Shown one piece after another: positions 25,898-33,992 of a DNA stretch of 64,000 nt; the first letter of the stretch is position 1; each line of letters begins with the position of its first letter. This stretch comes from CAMDMI01 sp044379485 (GTDB taxonomy: Bacteria > Bacteroidota > Bacteroidia > Cytophagales > Flexibacteraceae): the NCBI GenBank assembly GCA_044379485.1, contig JBIPOE010000001.1, forward strand, positions 1-64,000, in the 5' to 3' direction. The notes below the pieces were generated by a model. That model was given only the letters and a program-made list of their open reading frames with translations, did no database searches and was not told the DNA's origin. The position numbers and the translations under genes were made by a program.

Positions 25898-26391
25898 ATG
25901 ACTCTCATTTGTTATAAGAGTCGCTCTACGCCGAACAATGAGTTGCCTGGTAAAGACTTAGTAAATGTGCATTCGAATGTTATATTTCTGCAAACCACAG
26001 TTGGGTCATTTACTTCCCGAAAGTTCGAAGACTTTCGGGAAGTAAATGAATATTCTGAAACGGCCACCAAAAGTGTTTTTAATCTGGCTTTTGGAGATTA
26101 TGATGAATCAATAAAAACGATTAATGATCTTTCTGTATCAAATAATGGTGATAGTATAAAAGTCTTATCTAAAGTTGCTTCAAGGGTTTATTTTTTAGCT
26201 GCTATCCAAACGCATAAATCGTTGCTTCAGGAAGCACTCAATTGAGAACCCGATTATACAGAATGGGAATTGCCAATTACCTGGAGGATATAAGTGAAGA
26301 TTTTGATGTTTATGGATTTACTGAAAATGGAACTTGGGAATCATTTATAATTGGGCAAGATTATGAGGCATTTTTAATCTCAAAAAAATAG
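25898..26391 (+). pseudogene. Frameshifted DUF6934-like gene
   Basis: The first frame encodes 115 residues ending at TGA (26243-26245), including SVFNLAFGDYDES and SVSNNGDSIKVLSKVAS. After a frame change near 26205 the other frame reads YPNA, a TAA, then IVASGSTQLRTRLYRMGIAN, followed by EDFDVYGF and YEAFLISKK ending at TAG 26389-26391. Joined, these match the order of motifs I remember for DUF6934 proteins. The 5' part also carries a 44-bp palindrome and does not look like a normal N-terminus. At least two lesions, so it is dead. Confidence 0.65.
26006..26049. repeat. 44-bp perfect palindrome inside the broken gene
   Basis: Perfect 19-bp arms (26006-26024 and 26031-26049, beginning TCATTTACTTCCCGAAAGT) around a 6-base loop. 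The arm sequence TTTCGGGAAGT recurs in part at 27710-27721. The palindrome lies in the 5' third of the broken DUF6934-like gene and encodes the out-of-place peptide SFTSRKFEDFREVNE, so it probably arrived as an insertion or a small inverted duplication. Confidence 0.8.
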
Positions 26392-26420
26392 TAATTTTGT
26401 ATCCTATGACAGTTGAATAA

Positions 26421-26558
26421 TTGAATAATTCGAAAATTCCAATCATTGTATTTGACAAAAAGCTGGAAAAATTCAGAGGTAAAACACTATTTCCTGAAAA
26501 GCTGGCTAAAGCAAATGAAATTTTAGCCAAGGCTGGCCTTCCTGAAAAAGGGAAATGA
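26421..26558 (+). CDS. 45-residue ORF linked to DUF6934-like gene
   Basis: A TTG-started frame of 45 codons after the broken gene: MNNSKIPIIVFDKKLEKF, then FPEKLAKANEILAKAGLP and a basic end. It has a strongly protein-like composition and looks conserved in pattern (a short beta-strand then an amphipathic helix). I recall similar short proteins next to DUF6934 genes in Bacteroidota but cannot prove it. It might be a small antitoxin or adaptor, or part of the decayed locus. Confidence 0.45.
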   Translation: MNNSKIPIIVFDKKLEKFRGKTLFPEKLAKANEILAKAGLPEKGK

Positions 26559-26683
26559 AAACCATGCCTTTTCCTTGCAGTAGGTCTTCCGGATAACAAA
26601 ATAGAAAGTCCTTTATTAATTTTAGAATTTCCTACTTTTGGCCTTGCAATGAAATTCTGATTTTTTCTTCACCGACGATCCGC

Positions 26684-26983
26684 TTGAAAACAAAGCCCCT
26701 CATTTCTGACCAAACCTTTTGGGATATTGACCCGGAAACGCTTTCGTTTGATGAAGCTTCCGATTGGGTGATATTGAGGGTCTTCGACAAAGGCTCTCTT
26801 CAGGAGGTATTGTCGGTTGTAAAATACTATGGCCACAAGAAAGTGAAAACTTTTCTGCAAAATGAAATAAGCTATTTACCAAACCACAGTATTTTGCTGG
26901 CAAAAGCAATCTTTCAATTAAACTTCAGCGATTTTAAATGCTTAGAAAAGAAGCAGTTTCAGCAACGCTTTCCCATGTTTTGA
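26684..26983 (+). CDS. Putative antitoxin (DUF6922-like) of an AbiEii pair
   Basis: A 99-residue protein with TTG start, containing FWDIDPETLSFDEASDWVI and VLSVVKYYGHKKV, a pattern I associate with the DUF6922 partners of AbiEii toxins. It overlaps the downstream nucleotidyltransferase by 46 bp in a different frame, the tight arrangement usual for toxin-antitoxin pairs. Presumed to neutralise the toxin or repress the operon; no separate DNA-binding motif is visible. Confidence 0.65.
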   Translation: MKTKPLISDQTFWDIDPETLSFDEASDWVILRVFDKGSLQEVLSVVKYYGHKKVKTFLQNEISYLPNHSILLAKAIFQLNFSDFKCLEKKQFQQRFPMF

Positions 26984-27600
26984 GCCGTCTTATGGCAATG
27001 GAAGTGTTGGCAAACCACCACCTTGTTGGAGGAACGGCTCTTGCTCTTCAAATCGGACACAGGATTTCCGTTGATATTGATTTGTTTTCAAGCCAACAAT
27101 CCGATTACAGCGTTATCGAAAACAAAATTCTAGCGGAATTCAGCGGTGAAGCCCAAATCCTTCATTATATCAATTCACCTTTGGGAAAAGGGATTTCCTT
27201 ATCAATTACAGGAATAAAAACAGATATTTTGGATTGGGCAAAATCATTCCAATTTCCAATTGTTCAACAAGAAGGAATTCGGTTGGCTTGCCTAGAAGAA
27301 ATTGCGGTAATGAAACTTAACATCATCGCCAGCCCGCCAGAACTTGTGCGTTACGAAAAGAAAGACTTTGTGGACCTGGCCTTTTTGCTTGAGGAATTTA
27401 GTTTGCAAGAATTAATCGAATTTTTCCATCAGCAAAATCCTGGTTTTGCATTTCCTGAAAGAATGGTTTTAGAGGCATTACAAACTGCCGAACTCGCTGA
27501 TAAAAAACCACATCCCCGAATGCTAATACCTTTGGATTGGCCTGCCTCCAAACAAAAAATTAATGAAGCAGTTCAGCGGTATGTTAAATGGGAGAATTAA
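26938..27600 (+). CDS. AbiEii-family nucleotidyltransferase toxin
   Basis: A 220-residue protein of the AbiEii/MenT type. The core nucleotidyltransferase motif GGTALALQIGHRISVDIDLF lies at residues 31-50, with catalytic aspartates in DIDLF. Later EEIAVMKLNIIASPP and KKDFVDLAFLLEEFSL fit the family's K-x6-R/D-rich region. These enzymes block growth by modifying tRNA or other targets with nucleotides, often giving phage defence by abortive infection. Full length, no frameshift, start ATG within the upstream gene. Confidence 0.85.
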   Translation: MLRKEAVSATLSHVLSRLMAMEVLANHHLVGGTALALQIGHRISVDIDLFSSQQSDYSVIENKILAEFSGEAQILHYINSPLGKGISLSITGIKTDILDWAKSFQFPIVQQEGIRLACLEEIAVMKLNIIASPPELVRYEKKDFVDLAFLLEEFSLQELIEFFHQQNPGFAFPERMVLEALQTAELADKKPHPRMLIPLDWPASKQKINEAVQRYVKWEN

Positions 27601-27852
27601 TTGACAAATGATTTTACATCTGCTTAAGTGCATATTTATGAGAGGTTTACTCTTTAAAATGATATATTCCGTTCAATATCCAAAGATATCTGTTATTCAA
27701 AATTTCGATAATTTTCGGGAAGTTTGAAAGAAAAATAAACCATTTAGAGATGAGATCTAATTTTCGTAAAATCCTTTCCCGGGAAACGATTTAGACTAAT
27801 AAAATAACTGAAATAGAGAAATGGTGCTTATTTTTATGGCTGGAAATCCAAA

Positions 27853-28938
27853 TTGGGAGAAACCTATTACCAAATATTAGGACTAAGTGTCAAGGCAACG
27901 GAGGATGAAATTAAATCAGCCTATAAACGCCTTGCCCGAAAATATCACCCTGATGTAAACCAAGGTTCTAAAACCCATGAAGAGCAATTCAAAAAGGTTT
28001 TAGAAGCTTACCAAACACTATCCGACCAAAGAAAAAAAGATTTATACGATGTAAAACTCCTTTACCGGACATTTACAAACCCTTTAAGATCAGGTGCTCC
28101 AGATGCAATTTATAGAGGTGTTCCAAAATCAAGACGCCAAAAGGAAGAAGAAGAATATCGAAAGCGAAGGCCTGAACGTGAAGCTTACAGGGAATATACG
28201 GGTCCTCCCAAAAGAGAAAAAGTAACACTCCATTCAGCGGCAATAACACTAATGGGAATTGGTGTACTCGTTATGATTATGCTTTGGTTCGGAGATATCA
28301 TGAATCATTTTACCGCAAAAGAACATTTGGAAAGGGGAGACTATGCGGTCGCCTTAGAATTTGATGATGAATATGGTGAGGCATATTTTGCCCGGTATCT
28401 GGATCGGAAAAAATATACAAACAATCAGAAAATTCTCCTCCATGATTTAAACCTCGCTTTGCGGTATATTGACAATCCAGGCTCAACTATTTATCTGGAG
28501 CGGGCAAAGGTGTTTTTTCAAATGGACAGCGTTTCAAATTCAATTTCTGATTTTTTGAAGGCAAAGACAGTTAATGCCAAATGCGATACCGCTTTTTACG
28601 CACTTGCGGAACTATATGCTTATCATTTGAATCAACCTAAAATAGCTTTAAGGTACTACGATTCAACGCTTTTAATTACCCCAAAATCCTATCAGGCCAG
28701 CTTTGGAAAAGGGTTTATGTTGTATAGACTTAAAAAATTCAGCCTGGCCATAAAGCAATTTGATTACAGTTTTGACCTAAACAACGGGGACAAAAGATTG
28801 TATTTCTATAGAGGTTCAGCAAAACTGGCAAACGGAGACTCTACAAATGCCTGTTCAGATTTAGATCAATCGCTTACCATGGGTATGGAAGAGGCAAAGC
28901 CCTTGGTAGATAGGTTTTGCCTGGGATTGGGTTATTAA
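27853..28938 (+). CDS. J-domain protein with one membrane helix and TPR repeats
   Basis: A 361-residue protein. Residues 5-65 form a J-domain (YYQILGLSVKATEDEI, HPD at 32-34, KKDLYD), which stimulates DnaK ATPase. A basic linker is followed by one hydrophobic helix near 132-148 (ITLMGIGVLVMIMLWFG), then at least four TPR-like repeats, e.g. ALAELYAYHLNQPKIALRYY. The layout puts the J-domain and TPR region on opposite sides of the inner membrane. TTG start, the only one fitting the J-domain. Its last 4 bases overlap the convergent GT9 gene. Confidence 0.85.
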   Translation: MGETYYQILGLSVKATEDEIKSAYKRLARKYHPDVNQGSKTHEEQFKKVLEAYQTLSDQRKKDLYDVKLLYRTFTNPLRSGAPDAIYRGVPKSRRQKEEEEYRKRRPEREAYREYTGPPKREKVTLHSAAITLMGIGVLVMIMLWFGDIMNHFTAKEHLERGDYAVALEFDDEYGEAYFARYLDRKKYTNNQKILLHDLNLALRYIDNPGSTIYLERAKVFFQMDSVSNSISDFLKAKTVNAKCDTAFYALAELYAYHLNQPKIALRYYDSTLLITPKSYQASFGKGFMLYRLKKFSLAIKQFDYSFDLNNGDKRLYFYRGSAKLANGDSTNACSDLDQSLTMGMEEAKPLVDRFCLGLGY

Positions 28939-30014
28939 GCTGTTTCTGATTTTGTCAACTTAGCTTTTGCCAATTCAAAAACCTCGGCAACTGAAATTGA
29001 TTCCATACACAATGCTTTGGTGCAATGGGCATATGATTTTCCATCATAACATGGGCGACAAGTTAAATTTTCGCCTCCCCAGATAAAAGATGAGGAGGAT
29101 AACAAACTTTTAAAGCTTGATGGCGGAGTTGGGCCAAAAAGGGCAATAGATTGTGTTCCAGCCAAATCCGCAAGATGAAGAGGGCCACTATCATGAGTTA
29201 TAAAGAGGTCTCCAATTTTCAAAAATGAAATAAAAGAAAGCAAATCCAACTTAGAAATATAGTTATGAACTGGCAAATGGGCAAAATGTGGCGAAATCCA
29301 ATTGTCAGACTGGGAGCCACTTAAAAAAACTTCATAACCTTCTTTAATAAATAACTCGGAAAGAGCCACATATCGCTCTACTGGCCAGCGTCGTAAATCA
29401 TCCTCCCTCAATATATTTTTGGCCCCACCGCAAGATAAAATGATGCGTTTTTTTTGATTAAAGCTTTCTTTAATGCTCTGATGTTCAGGAGTAAATAAAG
29501 AAAATTTTGGATATTCAAATGTTAAGGAATGAGAACCATCTTCTCCAGAAATAGTAGAGATATATTCAAAGGTGTGATGCCTTCCTGGTAATGGCAGCGT
29601 TCGCTTCTTTTTTGATCTTGAAAACTCTACAAACCTTTTTGTTAAAGTAGGGAAAGTTAAAATCTTGTAAGCGTTTGAATAGTAGTAGTATAGTGTTAGG
29701 TCGAAATTGGTCAATCCAATGCTTTTCCAGACTTTACCTATTTCCAGTAATCTATCGAAAATGTTGCCTTTTAATAGCTTTTTTTCATTAATCGTTATAA
29801 TCTCATCAACCAGTTTGGTTTCGTTAATTAAATCTTTAACAAGCTCACCAGCAATCCAATAAATTTTCGCTTGTGGATATTGACTTTTTATAAAAGGCAA
29901 TATGGGCAAGGCCATTACCACGTCACCAATAGCACCAATTTTTACAATTAAGATTTTCAAATCAGGATTTTTGAGAATTGAAAATAGGTTTATCCACTTT
30001 TCTTTCGCCTGCAA
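28935..30014 (-). CDS. Glycosyltransferase family 9 (heptosyltransferase-like)
   Basis: A 359-residue GT-B enzyme related to the ADP-heptose:LPS heptosyltransferases. The start LKILIVKIGAIGDVVMALP and the donor-binding end ITHDSGPLHLADLAGTQSIA with FGPTPP are diagnostic; ILSCGGAKN and RRWPVERY lie between. It transfers heptose or a related sugar to LPS core or an O-antigen. The end region has several Cys (CRPCYDGKSYAHCTKALC), unusual but seen in family members. TTG start. Converges with the J-domain gene, overlapping by 4 bases. Confidence 0.88.
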   Translation of the reverse strand: MQAKEKWINLFSILKNPDLKILIVKIGAIGDVVMALPILPFIKSQYPQAKIYWIAGELVKDLINETKLVDEIITINEKKLLKGNIFDRLLEIGKVWKSIGLTNFDLTLYYYYSNAYKILTFPTLTKRFVEFSRSKKKRTLPLPGRHHTFEYISTISGEDGSHSLTFEYPKFSLFTPEHQSIKESFNQKKRIILSCGGAKNILREDDLRRWPVERYVALSELFIKEGYEVFLSGSQSDNWISPHFAHLPVHNYISKLDLLSFISFLKIGDLFITHDSGPLHLADLAGTQSIALFGPTPPSSFKSLLSSSSFIWGGENLTCRPCYDGKSYAHCTKALCMESISVAEVFELAKAKLTKSETA

Positions 30015-30094
30015 ATGTGCAGGCTGAATTTGATAAGTGCTATTTAAATTTAATGAAATTAAAACTTAATGAAATCGATTTAGATTAAATAAAA

Positions 30095-30141
30095 AAAACC
30101 TGCTTCCAAATTTGCGTAGTGCAATCCTGAAAGCAGGTTTT
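30095..30141 (-). terminator. Terminator of the desaturase gene
   Basis: Arms AAAACCTGCTT (30095-30105) / AAGCAGGTTTT (30131-30141) with a 25-base loop. Read on the minus strand it ends with a T-run (30091-30098), 20 bp after the desaturase stop. The long loop makes it weaker than usual. Confidence 0.55.
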
Positions 30142-30161
30142 GAATAATTTCGTCTTTTGGA

Positions 30162-30902
30162 TTAAGCTTTTGTTGCTTTTATTTTGATAATTCCAACCAA
30201 ATCCAACAATTTGATAATCGGATAGGAAGGATCAAATTCAAACCATTTAACACCAAAATTAAGTCTGTTGGGTAATTTATGATGGTTGTTTTGGTACAAT
30301 TCTCCCATCATTAAGAAGTCCATAGCAAGAGAATTTCTACTTTTATCGTTGTTGTCAAAATTTTGATAGCCATACATGTGACCGCTCCAATTTACAATAG
30401 CACCGTGAACGGGGCCCATTAAAAAGTGAATTGGAAGCAACAAATAAAGATACCACATCTCTTGTGGTACAAACCAAACGTATATTAAAACATAAAAAGT
30501 CCCCCAAGCTAGTCTGCTCATCCAATTGTCACCTAATTTTTCAATAAATTTCCAATCCGGTAAATTGGAAGTGAATCGCTTTTCAGCTTCCTCCCTATAA
30601 TTCAGGATGTTGTTGTAGATATCTTTAGTTTTCCACATCATGGTAAAAACGTTTGAAGCATGATGCGGCGTGTGCGGATCCTTTTCAGTGTCAGAATATG
30701 CATGGTGCATTCTGTGTAAAACTGCATAAGCCCTTGGACTCAAATAAGAAGAACCTTGAGTGATATAAGTAAAAGCAAAAAAGAATTTTTCCCAGAATTT
30801 ATTCATCACAAACATACCGTGGGCGGCATATCTGTGCAGGAAAAAAGTTTGAGAAAAGAGCGATAAATACCAGTGGATGACAAAGAAAAGAATAATAACC
30901 AC
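30162..30902 (-). CDS. Fatty-acid (acyl-CoA/acyl-lipid delta-9 type) desaturase
   Basis: A 246-residue membrane di-iron desaturase that introduces a cis double bond into saturated acyl chains. All three histidine boxes are present: HRYAAH at 23-28, HRMHH at 63-67 and QNNHH near 200. Four hydrophobic helices surround them. The start is a GTG preceded immediately by an in-frame TAA, so it cannot be longer; it is shorter than typical delta-9 enzymes (about 260-300) but retains all ligands. It stands alone. Confidence 0.88.
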   Translation of the reverse strand: MVIILFFVIHWYLSLFSQTFFLHRYAAHGMFVMNKFWEKFFFAFTYITQGSSYLSPRAYAVLHRMHHAYSDTEKDPHTPHHASNVFTMMWKTKDIYNNILNYREEAEKRFTSNLPDWKFIEKLGDNWMSRLAWGTFYVLIYVWFVPQEMWYLYLLLPIHFLMGPVHGAIVNWSGHMYGYQNFDNNDKSRNSLAMDFLMMGELYQNNHHKLPNRLNFGVKWFEFDPSYPIIKLLDLVGIIKIKATKA

Positions 30903-31006
30903 TTAGAAATGAGGATTAAGTTAAAAAAAATTAGAATGTTTATTTGGTGAATAATTTGTTCACAATACAAAGAACGGATAATAGTGTGAAATTGTTGAAA
31001 AAGAAT

Positions 31007-31525
31007 TTAAGATATATTTATTTGATGTTGTGGTAGGCCTCTTAAAAAATCAATAACACTTAGTACTTTACATACAGATATTTGATATTTATCAATAAAT
31101 TCTATTAGCATGGACTTTCTAACCACCACCAACAATTGTAATTCTGGGTCCTTGAGGTTAATTGCAAGTGACTCAGAGAGAATGGAATGAAAGCCGGAGT
31201 TTCTCATTTCTAATGGTCCAATTTCATCAAAAACAACAAAACGTAAACCTGATTGGTTCAATCCTTTTGAAATTGAATCAATTGCTTTTTCAAAAGCAAG
31301 CCTGCTAAATTTATATCTACCAACCTCAAAAGCAGACTCTTGTTCCCTGGCTTCCATTGGCCATTTTTCACCTGTTTTTGCATCCTCAAAAATTCTACCT
31401 TCGATGTCTTTAGGACTTAAAACTCCAAACACGTTCGAAACCTGCTTTTTCCATTTCAAAATTGCAGTAGTTTTTCCAGAGTTGACCTCGTCTGAAAGTA
31501 CAATTATCCTATTCATTGTCCGCAT
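31007..31525 (-). CDS. THEP1-like nucleoside-triphosphatase
   Basis: A 172-residue P-loop NTPase. Walker A is the variant SDEVNSGKTT (11-20; first Gly replaced) and Walker B is VVFDEIGPLE (97-106), the signature of the THEP1/NTPase family (DEIGxxE). The second half is conserved in LQLLVVVRKSMLIEF. It overlaps the end of the upstream ECF-S-like gene by 17 bp (or 8 bp if the second ATG is used), so it is cotranslated. It could power uptake through the neighbouring membrane protein or act in nucleotide/cofactor repair. Confidence 0.8.
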   Translation of the reverse strand: MRTMNRIIVLSDEVNSGKTTAILKWKKQVSNVFGVLSPKDIEGRIFEDAKTGEKWPMEAREQESAFEVGRYKFSRLAFEKAIDSISKGLNQSGLRFVVFDEIGPLEMRNSGFHSILSESLAINLKDPELQLLVVVRKSMLIEFIDKYQISVCKVLSVIDFLRGLPQHQINIS

Positions 31526-32528
31526 GAAACAGATTAAAAAGTAGTATTTTCAGAAACAGTTTCAGGTTGGATAGTTTGGAACCAGACCTTTTCCATGATT
31601 CTATTACCAAAAACTTAACCTCCGGAATTATGGAGTGAATATCGGCAATTTGACTGGCTAGTTCACCTTTTTTTTCTTTTAGCCATCGCCGGATTAGCTT
31701 TGTTAAAACAGGCTGAATAATTAAAAACCAGGTGCTTAGAATTATAAAAAACCTTAAAATCAACTCGAAAATTTTATTTGCTGGCAGAAAAGCTTTTTCA
31801 GGTTGAAGCAAGGCTTGAACAAAAAAGAAAACCGCAAAAATCCAAAGCAGGAAAAGGCCAAGCCTGACCTTTTTTTGCCGTTTACCAGTCTTTGGAGAAA
31901 GGGGTTCTTCTATAGAAATTCTGTGTGTAATTATCTTCATTACTCCATTTTGCTCTTGAAAACTTATTTTGGAAAGCCTCCAGCCACACCAACCCAGGAA
32001 TGCCCCAACCAAAAAATGCATGGCGAGATATCCCGTGGCTAATAGAATTGAAAACTGGTTAAAATGTTCTATTCCAGTGGTTTTAACCAACCAAACATCC
32101 ACAGCTTTCCAAAACTCTGAGCCATACAAAATAACCAAAACCAATATCCTTTGGGTGGCAGATTCCAACATTGTAATGATCCCAAACAAGATGCTGGCCA
32201 CTGCAAAAATTGATTTCCTTTTCAGCAAAAATTCTCCCAAAACCCCCTGAAAAAAAACAGCCAGATAGGCCGGCGCAGGGCTATGCGGACTCAGCAACAT
32301 TTTAAAAATGGCAACCAAAATCATTGCTTTTAAAACGGAACCTTTTTCTGGAAAATGATGGGCAATTAAAATAATACAAATCATGGCTGAACCGCCAACA
32401 AAAAGTCCGGAAACTGGAAGTTTTAATCCATGGATGATGCCACCCAGGAATGCTTCAATTAAAATCCAAAGGGCAATTAGCCTGATATACAGTTTGTTAT
32501 TCACTATTTTGCTTTCTATTGGAATCAT
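31509..32528 (-). CDS. ECF-S-like membrane protein with C-terminal extension
   Basis: A 339-residue membrane protein. The N-terminal two-thirds hold about six helices and resemble an ECF-transporter substrate-binding component (ALWILIEAFLGGIIHGLKLP, then LAVFFQGVLGEFLLKRKSIF, then ATGYLAMHFLVGAFLGW). After a cytoplasmic loop around 205-225 come two more helices and a long basic cytoplasmic tail. It sits between the THEP1-like NTPase and the divergent XDH genes, 42 bp from the latter. No ECF-A ATPase or ECF-T partner is visible nearby. Substrate unknown; molybdate, purines or a cofactor precursor are guesses. Confidence 0.6.
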   Translation of the reverse strand: MIPIESKIVNNKLYIRLIALWILIEAFLGGIIHGLKLPVSGLFVGGSAMICIILIAHHFPEKGSVLKAMILVAIFKMLLSPHSPAPAYLAVFFQGVLGEFLLKRKSIFAVASILFGIITMLESATQRILVLVILYGSEFWKAVDVWLVKTTGIEHFNQFSILLATGYLAMHFLVGAFLGWCGWRLSKISFQEQNGVMKIITHRISIEEPLSPKTGKRQKKVRLGLFLLWIFAVFFFVQALLQPEKAFLPANKIFELILRFFIILSTWFLIIQPVLTKLIRRWLKEKKGELASQIADIHSIIPEVKFLVIESWKRSGSKLSNLKLFLKILLFNLFHADNE

Positions 32529-32570
32529 GAATCTGATTTATCAATTTTAGCCGCACCAAATTACCAGATT

Positions 32571-33992
32571 TTGATTCGATTCATCCTTAATAAAAAAGAA
32601 ATTCAGACAGCACTTCCATCTGGAACATTGCTCCTGGATTTTATTCGGTATCACCAACACCAAATGGGCACCAAAATCGGTTGCAGGGAGGGTGACTGCG
32701 GTGCCTGCTCTGTTTTAATCGGCGATTTTAAAAATAAAAACCTGCATTATCAATCTGCAACATCTTGTCTTACAGCACTTGGAAATGTGCACGGCAAGCA
32801 TGTAATTTCTATTGAAGGCTTGAACATGGCGGAATTAAACCTTGCCCAACAAGCCATGAAGGACGAATCGGCAACTCAATGTGGATTTTGTACGCCAGGC
32901 TTTGTGGTTTCACTTTCAGGTTTTTGCCTGACCGAACAGGAACCAACTGAAGAAAATGTTCTGGCTGCCATTTCAGGAAACATTTGTCGTTGTACCGGAT
33001 ATAAATCCATTGAAAAAGCAGCTGGAACTGTTTGTAAGTCGCTGGAAAACAGAGGAAATGAATCGCCAATTGATTTTGCAATCAGAAAAAATTATTTACC
33101 GGAATACCTTAAGGAAATTCCAGCCCGATTACTTGCCTTAAAACAAAATCTGAATGGAGCTTTAAAACCAAAAACAGACAAACCAAAGTTTTTGGGTGGA
33201 GGAACTGATTTGTATGTGCAGCAACATGAAACTATGCACCATGAAGACATCGATTTTTTATTTGACCAATCAGAATTGAATGGCATTGCCCAAAATGGAA
33301 AAATTTGTGAGATGGGTGCAGCTTCAACAGTCACAAACATGTTGGAATCGCTTGTTTTTCAAGCACATTTTCCTAATTTAAAACCTATTGGAAAACTGGT
33401 TTCCTCAGAACCAATCCGAAACATTGCAACCATTGCCGGCAATATCATTAATGCTTCTCCTATTGGCGATTTAAGTATTTTCTTTCTGGCTTTGGATGCA
33501 AAAATTCATCTGAAGAATGGAACTGAAAAAAGGATAGTTCCCTTAAGGAGTTTGTATCTGGGCTATAAAAAGCTGGATCGTTTGCCTGAAGAAATTGTGG
33601 AGAAAATCTCTTTCAAACTTCCTGATGGTCAGTCTAAAATAAATTTTGAAAAAGTTTGTAAACGGACGCATCTGGACATTGCCTCGGTCAATTCGGCTTT
33701 ATTTGTAGAACTTGAAGGAAATAAAATTCTGAATGCAGGATTATCTGCCGGAGGCGTTGGACCTGTGCCACTTTTCCTTCCAAAGAGCTCCGCTTTTCTG
33801 TCTGGAAAAACGGTTTCCATTGAACTTTTAGAAGAACTTTTGGAATTGGTTCAAACAGAAATTTCACCCATTAGCGATGTACGTGGAACAGAAACCTATA
33901 AAAGGACATTGTTGCACCAGCTTGTAAAAGCACATTTTTCTATAATGTTTAAAGACTTGGATGTGAACCAATTAATTCGATTATCTCTATGA
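32571..33992 (+). CDS. xdhA: Xanthine dehydrogenase-type small subunit (2Fe-2S and FAD)
   Basis: A 473-residue iron-sulfur flavoprotein subunit of a molybdenum hydroxylase. The N-terminal ferredoxin domain binds the first cluster with Cys 38, 43, 46 and 66 (GCREGDCGACSVL), and the all-helical domain the second with Cys 104, 107, 139, 141 (CGFCTPGFV, CRCTGYKSI). Residues from about 205 form the FAD domain with FLGGGTDLYV, and a CO-dehydrogenase-flavoprotein C-terminal domain ends it. TTG start; upstream only 42 bp to the divergent ECF-S-like gene. ATGA overlap with xdhB. Confidence 0.92.
   Translation: MIRFILNKKEIQTALPSGTLLLDFIRYHQHQMGTKIGCREGDCGACSVLIGDFKNKNLHYQSATSCLTALGNVHGKHVISIEGLNMAELNLAQQAMKDESATQCGFCTPGFVVSLSGFCLTEQEPTEENVLAAISGNICRCTGYKSIEKAAGTVCKSLENRGNESPIDFAIRKNYLPEYLKEIPARLLALKQNLNGALKPKTDKPKFLGGGTDLYVQQHETMHHEDIDFLFDQSELNGIAQNGKICEMGAASTVTNMLESLVFQAHFPNLKPIGKLVSSEPIRNIATIAGNIINASPIGDLSIFFLALDAKIHLKNGTEKRIVPLRSLYLGYKKLDRLPEEIVEKISFKLPDGQSKINFEKVCKRTHLDIASVNSALFVELEGNKILNAGLSAGGVGPVPLFLPKSSAFLSGKTVSIELLEELLELVQTEISPISDVRGTETYKRTLLHQLVKAHFSIMFKDLDVNQLIRLSL

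Noticed and set aside
31969..32250. Plus-strand frame opposite the ECF-S-like gene
   Set aside because: Shadow of a membrane protein; composition is the antisense pattern of hydrophobic codons.
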